A DNA stretch of 64,000 nt, from positions 1 to 64,000 of the forward strand of contig JAHFSX010000027.1 in the NCBI GenBank assembly GCA_023269675.1. Reading direction: 5' to 3'. Below the pieces are notes generated by a model. The model saw only the letters and a program-made list of their open reading frames with translations. It ran no database searches and was not told the DNA's origin. Below, piece by piece: positions 37,938 to 46,800 of the stretch (positions are counted from its first letter, which is position 1; each line of letters starts with the position of its first letter). Made by a program: the position numbers and the translations under genes. Origin of the DNA: Verrucomicrobiota bacterium. GTDB taxonomy: Bacteria > Verrucomicrobiota > Kiritimatiellia > RFP12 > UBA1067.

Positions 37938-38014
37938 GGTAGGGACGCCTCCCCGAGGCGTCCGCCCTTCGGCTTGCGCAGGACCGGCGGACGGTTCGGG
38001 GAACCGTCCCCACC
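37938..38014. repeat. Cloverleaf-like palindromic element
   Basis: GGTAGGGACG at one end pairs with CGTCCCCACC at the other. Inside are two perfect hairpins, GACGCCTC-CCC-GAGGCGTC and GACGGTTC-GGG-GAACCGTC. The 77-base element sits between the SDR and hydrolase genes and has the form of a mobile REP/MITE-like repeat. Confidence 0.7.
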
Positions 38015-38072
38015 GCAGAACGAACACGCTAAAAGGCATTCGTTTGAAATGGCTAAACGGAAACGAGACCCT

Positions 38073-39068
38073 ATGTTGCATTCGGGAGTCGTGAGAAAGT
38101 TGGCGGCCGCCGCGGCGCTGTGCGCGGCGGCGCGCGTTTGCGCGCTGGAAAAGGCGTATGATCCGCTGCGGGTCGACGATACGTACAAGCCCGCCGCGCT
38201 GGACCTGACGGTGCAGGATGCTGACCGCAAGCGGGAGATCCCGGTATGGGTGTATCTGCCGGCCGGGACCAACGCCGCGCCGGTGGTGCTGTTCAGCCAC
38301 GGGCTGGGCGGCTCGCGCGAGAACAATCCGTACCTGGGGCAACACTGGGCGGCCCGCGGCTATGTGGCGGTGTTCGTGCAGCATCAGGGCAGCGACGCGG
38401 CGGTCTGGAAAGACAAGCCGGTCAAGGACCGCATGGAGGCGATGCAGGACGCGGCCGGGTTGAAGAACTTCGGGTTGCGCGTGAAGGACATTCCGGCGGT
38501 GCTCGATCAGCTCGAAAAATGGAACGGGCAGAGCGGCCACGCGCTGGAGGGACGGCTCGATCTGAAACACGTCGGGATGTCGGGACACTCGTTCGGCGCG
38601 GTGACGACGCAGGCGGTCAGCGGCCAGAAGTTCCCTCTGGGGTTGATGAACGCCACGGACCGCCGCATCCGGGCGGCGGTGGCCTTCAGCCCCAGCACGC
38701 CGCGCCGCGGCGATGCCCGGAAGGCCTTCGGCGAGGTCGGCGTCCCGTGGCTGCTGATGACGGGCACAAAAGACCTTTCCCCCATCGGACAGATCGACCT
38801 GGCGTCGCGGCTGGGCGTCTTCCCTGCGCTGCCTCCGGGAGGCAAGTATGAGGTGGTGCTGGAGGGCGCGGAGCACTCGGCCTTCGGTGACCGGCCGTTG
38901 CCCGGCGATAAAGAGGCGCGCAACCCCAATCATCATCGGGTGATCCTGGCGTTGAGCACGGCTTTTTGGGACGCTTATCTGCGCGGCGATGCCGGTGCCC
39001 AGGCGTGGCTGGACGGGGCCGGCCCGCGCGCGGTGCTGGAGCCGAACGACCGCTGGCAGAGGAAATAG
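38073..39068 (+). CDS. Secreted alpha/beta hydrolase (dienelactone hydrolase / PAF-acetylhydrolase-like)
   Basis: This 331-residue protein has a signal peptide ([16 protein letters not shown]) and an alpha/beta hydrolase fold. [15 protein letters not shown] is the oxyanion-hole region, [13 protein letters not shown] has the nucleophile Ser, [11 protein letters not shown] probably has the Asp, and [11 protein letters not shown] has the His. This arrangement is typical of chlorophyllase/PAF-acetylhydrolase-like enzymes; the substrate is unknown. The ATG at 38073 is used; an in-frame ATG at 38049 would add eight charged residues. The ORF upstream of that is spurious because it runs through the palindromic element. 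Confidence 0.82.
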   Translation: MLHSGVVRKLAAAAALCAAARVCALEKAYDPLRVDDTYKPAALDLTVQDADRKREIPVWVYLPAGTNAAPVVLFSHGLGGSRENNPYLGQHWAARGYVAVFVQHQGSDAAVWKDKPVKDRMEAMQDAAGLKNFGLRVKDIPAVLDQLEKWNGQSGHALEGRLDLKHVGMSGHSFGAVTTQAVSGQKFPLGLMNATDRRIRAAVAFSPSTPRRGDARKAFGEVGVPWLLMTGTKDLSPIGQIDLASRLGVFPALPPGGKYEVVLEGAEHSAFGDRPLPGDKEARNPNHHRVILALSTAFWDAYLRGDAGAQAWLDGAGPRAVLEPNDRWQRK

Positions 39069-39092
39069 ACGGGCGGCGCCTTGTTTTCGTCG

Positions 39093-39121
39093 TTTATTTC
39101 CGCGCAGGGGACGCATATAAT
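39093..39121 (+). promoter_or_regulatory. Predicted promoter with consensus -10, close to the start codon
   Basis: A perfect TATAAT at 39116-39121 is preceded by TTTATT with a 17-base spacer. The ATG of the DUF116-prenyl synthetase gene follows 10 bases after the -10 box and has no Shine-Dalgarno sequence, so the transcript would have almost no leader. Confidence 0.45.
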
Positions 39122-39131
39122 AGCGGCCACC

Positions 39132-40736
39132 ATGCACAATGTTTCGGATAAAAAGGACGCGGGTGCGCCGGGGCTTTGCGTGCCGCAAGACCGCGGGCGC
39201 CGGGCGGCTTTGGAGCACGCGGTCGACGCCTATGTGGCGCGGGAGCGGCTGGTGCCGCCGCTGACGGGCGAGGAGCTGGCCGCCCATGCCCGCTGCGCGG
39301 CTTTGGCCGCGCAGTCCGACGCCGGCGAGCAGGCGTACGTCGCGGTGCTGCTGAACAACGCGCTGTGGGCCGACGTGGTCGCCGGCATTCCCTACGAGCG
39401 CCGGCTGCTGCTGTTGCCGCAATGCCTCGCCAACACGGAGGTCTGCCAGGCGGACCGCGACGGACTCGGCCTGCTGTGCGCGCAGTGCGGCGGCTGCTCG
39501 ATCGGCTCGCTGCAGGCCGAGGCCGACCGGCTGGGCTATGTCACGCTGGTGGCCGAGGGCACGACGGTGGTCAGCAAGCTGTTGACCAGCGGCAAAGTCG
39601 ACGCGGTGATCGGCGTGGGGTGCATGGACTCGCTGCGACGCATCTTCCCCCTCATGAACGCGCACGCGATTCCGGGACAGGGCATCCCGCTCTTGGCGGA
39701 CGGCTGCACGAACACGGATATGGATGTCGCGTGGGCGCTGGAGATCATCCGTGCGGGCAAGCTGACGCTGACCGAACGCGCGAGCGCGATCGAGGCGGTG
39801 GCCGACACGGTGCAGGCGTGGTTCGAGCCCGCATCGCTCGCGTCAGTGATGGGGGTGCCGAACACCGAGGCGGAGCGGATCGGCCAGCAGTGGCTGATGA
39901 CCGGCGGCAAGCGCTGGCGGCCGATCCTGACGGCGGCGGTGTTTGAGGCGTCGGGCGGCAGCCTCGGGCAGATCATGCCGGCGGCGCTGGCGGTGGAGTG
40001 TTTCCACAAGGCGTCGCTGATCCACGACGACATCGAGGACAACGATGACGAGCGCTATGGCGCGCCCACGGTCCACAAGCGCTACGGCGTGGCCGCCGCG
40101 ATCAATGCGGGCGACTATCTGATCGGCGAAGGCTATCGGCTGCTGGCGGCATCGGAGTTCGCGGGCGAGGTGCGTGCGGGGATGGTGCTGGCGGCGGCCC
40201 GCGGACACCGCGAGCTGTGTCTGGGCCAGGGCGAGGAGCTGGCGTTCTGCCGGCAGCCGTCGCCGGTGACCGAGGCAGCGGTGCTGCGCATCTACGAGCA
40301 GAAGACCGCGGCGGCGTTCGAGGTGGCTGTGCTGGTCGGCGCGGTGGCGGCGGGCGTGGACGCGGCGACCTGCGTGCAGCTTTCCGCCTTCAGCCGCGCG
40401 GTCGGCACGGCTTACCAGATCCGCGACGACATCGAGGATTTCCGCTCGGTGCGCGGACGGGCGGCGGACCTGCTTTCCATGCGGCCGACCATCTTCCTGG
40501 CGGTGGCGTGCACGAGCGAAGTCCCGGAGGTCAGCGCGGCGCTGGGGTCGGTGTGGGGGCACGACAGCGAGGGACGCCAGCGGCTGATCGAGGTGATCGA
40601 GGAGGCCGGCCTGCACACGCGCGTGGAACTGCTGTACGCGCATTACCGGCATGAGACCGAGCGCGTCCTGTCGGGCATCCAGCACGGGGGATTGAAACGC
40701 CTGCTGCGGCGGGTAATGGTCAAAATGCTGCGGTAG
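39132..40736 (+). CDS. DUF116 domain fused to polyprenyl (isoprenoid diphosphate) synthetase
   Basis: This 534-residue protein has two parts. Residues about 1-235 resemble DUF116: a cysteine cluster CAQCGGCSIGSLQ and GYVTLVAEGTTVVSKLLTS, then VDAVIGVGCMDSL. Residues about 240-530 are a trans-isoprenyl diphosphate synthase, with GGKRWRPIL, the first Asp-rich motif in LIHDDIEDNDDERYGAPTVHK (quoted in part) and the second in QIRDDIEDF. The synthase would condense isopentenyl and allylic diphosphates to make a quinone or carotenoid precursor. The DUF116 part may bind an iron-sulfur cluster; its role in this fusion is unknown. The start at 39132 has no ribosome binding site. Confidence 0.85.
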   Translation: MHNVSDKKDAGAPGLCVPQDRGRRAALEHAVDAYVARERLVPPLTGEELAAHARCAALAAQSDAGEQAYVAVLLNNALWADVVAGIPYERRLLLLPQCLANTEVCQADRDGLGLLCAQCGGCSIGSLQAEADRLGYVTLVAEGTTVVSKLLTSGKVDAVIGVGCMDSLRRIFPLMNAHAIPGQGIPLLADGCTNTDMDVAWALEIIRAGKLTLTERASAIEAVADTVQAWFEPASLASVMGVPNTEAERIGQQWLMTGGKRWRPILTAAVFEASGGSLGQIMPAALAVECFHKASLIHDDIEDNDDERYGAPTVHKRYGVAAAINAGDYLIGEGYRLLAASEFAGEVRAGMVLAAARGHRELCLGQGEELAFCRQPSPVTEAAVLRIYEQKTAAAFEVAVLVGAVAAGVDAATCVQLSAFSRAVGTAYQIRDDIEDFRSVRGRAADLLSMRPTIFLAVACTSEVPEVSAALGSVWGHDSEGRQRLIEVIEEAGLHTRVELLYAHYRHETERVLSGIQHGGLKRLLRRVMVKMLR

Positions 40737-40901
40737 CCGGAACCCACATGACTTTTTACCACCCGGACACCAGGCGCCCCAAGGGCACCGAGTTGAAATT
40801 GGGCGTGCGAGGCGTGCTTCGCGTCTGGGCGGTGGAAACCCTGCCGGGCGCGCCGTTGATCGGGTGCGTGACGCATTCATGAACAATCGAATAAGGGGTC
40901 T

Positions 40902-42338
40902 ATGCGGCAAGCGGTTCCCATTCTTGTGACGGCGGCGGCGGCGGTGCTCGCGGCGTGGGTCGTGATGGCCTGGCTCGATCGCGAGGCGCAGCCCATGGCG
41001 CTCCGCGAGGCCGCGGCCGCGGGCTCGGTGGCGGAGACGGTGGCCGCCACGTCGGCCGCGCATGAAACGGATCTGGCCGGCTGCTTCCTGGCCGACCGCG
41101 AGGTGCCGCCCGGCAGGGTGTCTGGCCTCTGGCCGGGGTTCCGCGGACCCGCGCGCGACAACGTCGCGACCCAGGCGGGCACGCTGGCGACGGCGTGGCC
41201 GTCGGGCGGTCCGCGCGTGCTCTGGTCGAGGCCCGTGGGGGACGGACACGCGATGCCGTCGCTGGCGGCGGGCCTTCTCTATGTGTTGGATTACGACGAG
41301 TCGCGCGGCGGCGACTGCCTGCGGTGTCTCAACGCCGAGACCGGGCAGCAGCGTTGGGAGCGCTTCTACAAGGTGAAGACCAAGCGCAACCACGGGATTT
41401 CGCGGACGGTCGCGGCGACGGACGGGGAGGCGGTGGTGGCGCTGGGGCCGCAGTGCCATGTGCTGTGCGTGGCGGCCGACAGCGGCGCGTACCGCTGGGG
41501 GTTCAGCCTGAAGGAGCGCTACGGCGCGAAGGTGCCGCTCTGGTACGCGGGGCAGTGTCCGCTGATCGAGGGCGGGGTGGCGATCCTCGCGCCCGCAGGC
41601 ACGAACACGGTGCTGTGCGGCATCGATGTCAAGAGCGGCGCGACCCTGTTCGAGACGCCCAACCCCGGCGGGCTGTCGATGTCCCACGCGTCGGTGATGG
41701 TGCTGGACGCGGAGGGGACGCGGCAGTACGTCTATGCGGCGCTGGGCGGCATCATCGGGGTGGGGGCGGACGGTCCCGAGCGCGGCAAGCTGCTGTGGCG
41801 CACGGACGCGTTCCAGCCCAGCGTGATCGCGCCTTCGCCGGTGCCGCTCACGGGCGGCCGTTTCTTCATGACGGCCGGGTACGGCTTCGGCGGCGCGATG
41901 TTCCGGGTGACGCGCGACGGCGGAGGCTGGAAAGTCGCGCTGCTCTTCAAGACCGACCGCAAGCAGTTCGCCAGCGAGCAGCAGACGCCGGTCTTCTTCG
42001 ACGGCTTGCTGTACGCCGTGCTGCCGAGCGACGGCGGCGGCGACCGCCAGCAGTTGGCGTGCATGACGCCGGAAGGCGAACGGCTGTGGTCCAGCGGCAA
42101 GGACTGCACCTTCGGCCTCGGGCCTTACGTGGCGGCCTCCGGCGGGCTGATGGTTCTGCTCGACGATGTGGGGACGCTGACGCTGGCGCGGGTCGGGCGC
42201 GCCGGCTTTACCGTGCTGGGGCGCCACGCCCTGATGGACGGCAAGGGGCGCGACGCGTGGGGCCCGCTGCTGTTGTCCGACGGGCGTCTCTATCTGCGCG
42301 ACGGCGAGCGCTTATACTGTCTGCAAGTCGGCGAGTGA
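40902..42338 (+). CDS. Membrane-anchored PQQ-like beta-propeller protein
   Basis: This 478-residue protein has a signal anchor (ILVTAAAAVLAAWVVMAW) and a PQQ/WD40-like propeller. Recurrent blade motifs are seen, such as LYVLDYDESRGGDCLRCLNAETGQQRWE (quoted in part), VLCVAADSGAYRWGF and LACMTPEGERLWSSG. The opening WPGFRGPARDNV is common in planctomycete and verrucomicrobial PQQ-repeat proteins. It may act in envelope assembly like BamB or as a secreted binding protein; the catalytic PQQ site of dehydrogenases is not apparent. AAGGGG precedes the ATG. It follows the prenyl synthetase gene by 165 bases. Confidence 0.8.
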   Translation: MRQAVPILVTAAAAVLAAWVVMAWLDREAQPMALREAAAAGSVAETVAATSAAHETDLAGCFLADREVPPGRVSGLWPGFRGPARDNVATQAGTLATAWPSGGPRVLWSRPVGDGHAMPSLAAGLLYVLDYDESRGGDCLRCLNAETGQQRWERFYKVKTKRNHGISRTVAATDGEAVVALGPQCHVLCVAADSGAYRWGFSLKERYGAKVPLWYAGQCPLIEGGVAILAPAGTNTVLCGIDVKSGATLFETPNPGGLSMSHASVMVLDAEGTRQYVYAALGGIIGVGADGPERGKLLWRTDAFQPSVIAPSPVPLTGGRFFMTAGYGFGGAMFRVTRDGGGWKVALLFKTDRKQFASEQQTPVFFDGLLYAVLPSDGGGDRQQLACMTPEGERLWSSGKDCTFGLGPYVAASGGLMVLLDDVGTLTLARVGRAGFTVLGRHALMDGKGRDAWGPLLLSDGRLYLRDGERLYCLQVGE

Positions 42339-42497
42339 TCCCGCGGGGACGGCGGCCCGGCCAGACGACTGGGGCACGAAAGCAGAGATAAACGCCGAGC
42401 TCGTTGTCACCGCCCGTCCCGCGCACGTGCAAGCCGGCAGTTCCAGGCCCGCCGGAACGTCCCGAGACGCGGCGTTGACAGCCGCGGAAAGCGGCGC

Positions 42498-43472
42498 CTA
42501 CTCCTGCTCGAGCAGCTGATCGTAGAACTCCAGGTAATCCGTGGGATGGTCACCGTCGAGAAACTTCATCGCCTCGCGCGGGTGGTGATTCATCTGGCCG
42601 GTCAGCATGTAGGGAATGTCATAGCCCCAGGTAATCTTCTTGCGCATCGGCACCACGCTTTCCTGGATGCATTTCAGGAGCGGGCGAAGGTGGTAGCGGG
42701 GGTTCTTCAGGAATCCGAGCAGGAGCTCCGTGGGACAATTGCCGGCGCCGCGGCCGAGGCCGCCGATGGTGCAGTCGAGATAACTGGCGCCGAGGATGAG
42801 CGATTCGATGGTGTTGGCGTAGGCGAGCTGCTGGTTGTTGTGCGCGTGCACGCCGATTTTTTTGCCGCCCGATTCCGCGTACTTGCGGTATTTGCGGGTC
42901 AGGACCTGGACCTCCTCCGAGTAGAGCGAACCGTAACTGTCCACGAGGTAGATCACCTCCACCTCGCTCTTGCAGAGGATCTCGAGGGCCTCGTCCAGCT
43001 CCGAATCGTTGACCACCGAAATGGCCATGAGGTTGACGCTGGTCTCGTAGCCCTTGTCGTGGATGGCCTTGATCATGTCCAGCGCGCCGGGGATCTGGTG
43101 GATGTAGGTGGCCACGCGGACGAGATCGATCACGCTCTGCTCTTTGGGAAGAATGTCGGTGTGATGGTCGCAACGCTCCACGTCAGCCATGACCGAGAGC
43201 TTGAGGCCGGTCTTGTTGTCTCCCACGATGCGGCGCACATCTTCCTCGGCGCAGTACTTCCAGGTTCCGTACTCTGTGGGGGAATAGATCTTTTTGGAGC
43301 CCTTGTAGCCGATTTCCATGTAATCGACGCCCGACTCCACGCAGGCCTGATAGACGGAGCGGACGAACTCGTCATCAAAATTACAGTTGTTCATGAGCCC
43401 GCCGTCGCGGATGGTACAATCAAGAATCTTGATGTCGGGCCGATAGGTCAGCCATGTTCCTTTTTTGTCCAT
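42498..43472 (-). CDS. DRE-TIM metallolyase / HMGL-like aldolase
   Basis: This 324-residue TIM-barrel enzyme belongs to the HMG-CoA lyase/4-hydroxy-2-oxovalerate aldolase superfamily. ILDCTIRDGGLMN matches the DRE-type metal-binding and catalytic start, VYLVDSYGSLY-like sequence (IYLVDSYGSLY) carries the Asp-Ser-Tyr-Gly motif and IGVHAHNNQQLA the HxH metal ligands. GGLGRGAGNCPTE is the conserved Gly-rich C-terminal loop. The start at 43472 (MDKKGTW) is used; upstream codons in the track are not family-like. The substrate is unknown; related stand-alone proteins occur near sugar or cofactor pathways. It is divergent from the second alpha-2-macroglobulin gene. Confidence 0.85.
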   Translation of the reverse strand: MDKKGTWLTYRPDIKILDCTIRDGGLMNNCNFDDEFVRSVYQACVESGVDYMEIGYKGSKKIYSPTEYGTWKYCAEEDVRRIVGDNKTGLKLSVMADVERCDHHTDILPKEQSVIDLVRVATYIHQIPGALDMIKAIHDKGYETSVNLMAISVVNDSELDEALEILCKSEVEVIYLVDSYGSLYSEEVQVLTRKYRKYAESGGKKIGVHAHNNQQLAYANTIESLILGASYLDCTIGGLGRGAGNCPTELLLGFLKNPRYHLRPLLKCIQESVVPMRKKITWGYDIPYMLTGQMNHHPREAMKFLDGDHPTDYLEFYDQLLEQE

Positions 43473-43874
43473 GTGAGAGCAGCCTTTGCAACGAATGAGG
43501 TGAGACGTAAAGATTTGAAAACCAAGAAAACCGCTTGAGTTAGAAACGTTACTAAAACCGATTGCGTCGCACAAGGGCTTTGTTTGTCATTCCAAGTCCT
43601 TGTGCGTGCGACCGCACGCAGCCACGGCTTATTCCTGTGGACGTGCGCCACACACAAACGAACGGCCCAGCGTTCCGTCCCAACCTTCGAGATGCGAGAC
43701 GATGCCCGTGTCGCATGTTTAGGTAGGGCCCGACCGCCGGGCGGGCCGCTCCTGAGGTCAACGGCATAAGCCGTGCGCGTGCAGCCGGCGTGAGGATATT
43801 GGACATGATTTTCCGGCGGTTCGGGTGTATACTTCGCGTCACAATTTGTTGGGAAGGTTTCTGGAGATGACGGC
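43473..43874. other. Divergent intergenic region with hairpin and palindromic element
   Basis: The 402 bases between the aldolase and alpha-2-macroglobulin genes hold no gene I can support. CGCACAAGG (43568-43576) and CCTTGTGCG (43598-43606) form a 9-bp inverted repeat with a 21-base loop. A palindromic repeat lies at 43722-43751. A TATACT at 43828-43833 is a possible -10 for the alpha-2-macroglobulin gene, whose ribosome binding site GGAG is eight bases before its ATG. Confidence 0.4.
43722..43751. repeat. Short palindromic element related in form to the GGTAGGG repeat
   Basis: GGTAGGGCCCG opens like the element at 37938 and contains a hairpin with GGCCCG and CGGGCC arms. It looks like half of a larger element. 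Confidence 0.45.
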
Positions 43875-46800
43875 ATGAGACTGACAGTGGCTGGCTTGAT
43901 CCTGTTGTGCGGTTCTGCGGCGTGGCCGCAGCAGCCGGATTTTTCCAAGGCCTGGGACGGGGTGCAGAAAGCGGTCAGCGAGGGCTTGCCCAAGACGGCG
44001 GTCGAGAGGCTCGCGGCGCTGGAGAAAGCGGCGGTCGCGCGGGAGCAGTGGGCGGATGCGGTCAGGGCCGTCCTGGAGCGCACAGGGATCGAGGCGTCGC
44101 TGCGCGGCGGCAAGGCGGAGGAGGGCATTCCCCAGTTCCGGGAGGCGATCGCCAAGGCACCCGAACCCATGCGGCCTTTCATGGAGCTGGTGCTGGCGCA
44201 CCTATACTGGCAGTATCTCAACGACAACCGCTGGCGCTTGAGCCGGCGGACTTCCGTGGCAGGCGGCGAGGAGGGCGCCGATATCGCCACGTGGAGCCTG
44301 CCGCGCGTCCTGGACGAGATGGAGGCTCAGTTCGAGCGCGTCATGGCATACGAGCCGGTGCTGAAGGCGACGCCGGTGGAGGAGTATGGCGCGCTTTTGG
44401 AAAAAGGCTCCGCGCCCGACGCCTACCGGCCCACGCTTTTTGATTTCGCGGCGTACGAGCTGGTCGATTTTTACGCGCTCGGCGAGCAGGCGGGCGCGAG
44501 GCCGGAAGACACCGTGGAGTTGGCTGCGGACGGGCCGGCGCTCGATGATGTCAGCGGGTTCAGCTTCATCATTCCTGACGAGGCGGCGCGGCGCTCGCAC
44601 GTGTTGCGCGCCCTCCGGCTTTTCCAGGACCTGCTGAAGTTCCATGAGAAGGACGCCGATCCTTCAGCGTACGCGGACGCGGATCTGCAGCGGCTGCAGT
44701 TCTGCCGCAACCAGGTCGTGGGAGAGGGGCGCGACCTGCGTTATGCGGCAGCGCTGGACCGCTTCGCACAGAAGTGGAAAAAGCACGAGATCCTGTCGCG
44801 GGCGCACGCGCTGCGCGCCCGGCTGGCGTTGGAGGCGGGGAACGCCACGCTCGCCTGGACCCTCGCGCAGCAGGGGGCGGCGGCGTATCCCAAAAGCGCG
44901 GGTGCGGCGCAGTGCCGCAATCTCGTGTCCGGGATCGAGGCGCCGTCGGTGTCCTTCGCCGCCGAGCAGGTGTGGTGTGAGCCGTGGCCGGCGATGGAGA
45001 TCACCTACAAGAACCTGAAGGCCGTGCAGTTCCGCGCGGTGCCGGTGACCTTCGAGGAGATGTTCAAGGACCGCACCCGCTACGCGTACCAGAGTTGCGA
45101 GTCCGGGGCCGCGTTGCTGAGACGCAGACCGGCGAAAACTTGGGACGTGGCGCTGCCGCCCGCCGGGGATTACAAGGAGCGGACCTACGGCGCGCAGGTT
45201 CCGTCCGACCTGCCGCCGGGGCTGTACGCGGTGTTTGCTTCGACTGACGGCAGCTATGTCAAAGACGGCAAGCCGGTCGCGTGGGGCGTGTTCCGCGTCT
45301 CCACTCTGGCGCTGGTGATGGCGCGCGGCGAGAACACGTTGGGCGGTTACGTGCTGACCGCGCGCGGGGGGGAGCCGGTCGCCGGGGTGCGGGTGCAGGT
45401 GTGGCGCTTCGACCGCAAGGACGCCTACAGGCGCGAACAGACCTTTGTGACGGACGAGGACGGCTATTTCGGGGTTCCCGGTGAGCAGGCCGGCGACCTC
45501 CTGTTGGTCGCGGAGAAGGACGGCCAGGCCGCGCACACGTGGGAGAGCGTGTGGAAAGGCAATGAGCACGAGCGGTACGGCGCGCCCGAGACGCACATTG
45601 CGCTCTTCACCGATCGTGCGATCTACCGGCCCGGTCAGGCCGTTCAATTCAAGGGCGTCTATTTCGTCTCGGACAGGCAGAAGGGCAATTATTATGCGGT
45701 GGGCGGCAAGAGCTTCACCGTGAAGTTCAACGATGGCAACGGCAAACACATAGCTGATCAGACGGTGAGGAGCAATGACTACGGCTCGTTCTCGGGCACG
45801 TTTGTCGCGCCGCGCGACCGTGGCACGGGGCGGATGTCGATCAGCGTGGAGAACCAGGGCCAAGTTGAATTCGCGGTGGAGGAGTACAAGCGGCCCAAGT
45901 TCGACGTCGCCCTGGAACCGCCCGAGGCGGACGCGCGTCTGGGCGCGCTGGTTTCGGTGAGAGGAGCGGCGACGTCTTACGCCGGGGTGCCGGCGGGCGG
46001 GGCCAAGGTGGACTGGCGGGTGGTGCGCGAGGTGCGGTTCCCCGACGGGTGCGGGAGGCGTGCGCCGGACAGCGCGTCGCAGGAGATCGCGCACGGGGTG
46101 ACGGCGTGTGACGGCGACGGGCGCTTCACGGTTTCGTTCTTTGCCAAGCCTGACGCGACGGTGCCTCAAAAAGACGAGCCGGTTTTCGCTTTCAGGGTGA
46201 CGGCGGATGTGACCGACACGACCGGCGAGACGCGCACGGGTGAGAGCCGCGTGGCGCTGGGTTACGCGGCGTGGCAGGCTGCGGTCGTCTGTGGCACGTG
46301 GCAGACGGAGCAGGCCCCGGTAGGCCTCGTTGTCCGCGTACAGACGCCCGACGGCGTGGGCGCGTCGGCCAAAGGGGTGCTGAAAGTGTCCACGGTGAGG
46401 CAGCCTGACCGGGTGATGCGCCCGGGGCTTCAGCCGCAACCCTGCGGGGGCGGACCCGGGCGCGGTGAGGCGGAGCCCGACCCGTCGGATCCCGAGAACT
46501 GGCCGGCGGAGAGGCCGGTCGTGGTCGAGACGGTGCAGACCGACACGAACGGGGTCGCGACGGTGAGCCGGACGCTGAAGGCGGGGCTGTACCGCGTCAC
46601 GTTCGAGGCGCGTGACCCGGCGGACAAGGCGGTGACCGCGCGGCAGCTCCTCCGCGTGGTCAATCCGGAAGCGAAAAGGTTCAACATCAAGGTGCCCGAG
46701 TATTTCGAGGCGGCGTCGTGGCGGGTGGAGCCGGGCGAAACTTTCCGGGCGGTGTGGGGCAGCGGCTACGACAGCGCGCACGCGCTGGTGATCGTGGAGC

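Noticed and set aside
40748-40882. 44-codon ORF between the prenyl synthetase and PQQ-propeller genes
   Set aside because: It has no convincing ribosome binding site and no recognisable sequence; short open frames are expected by chance at this GC content.
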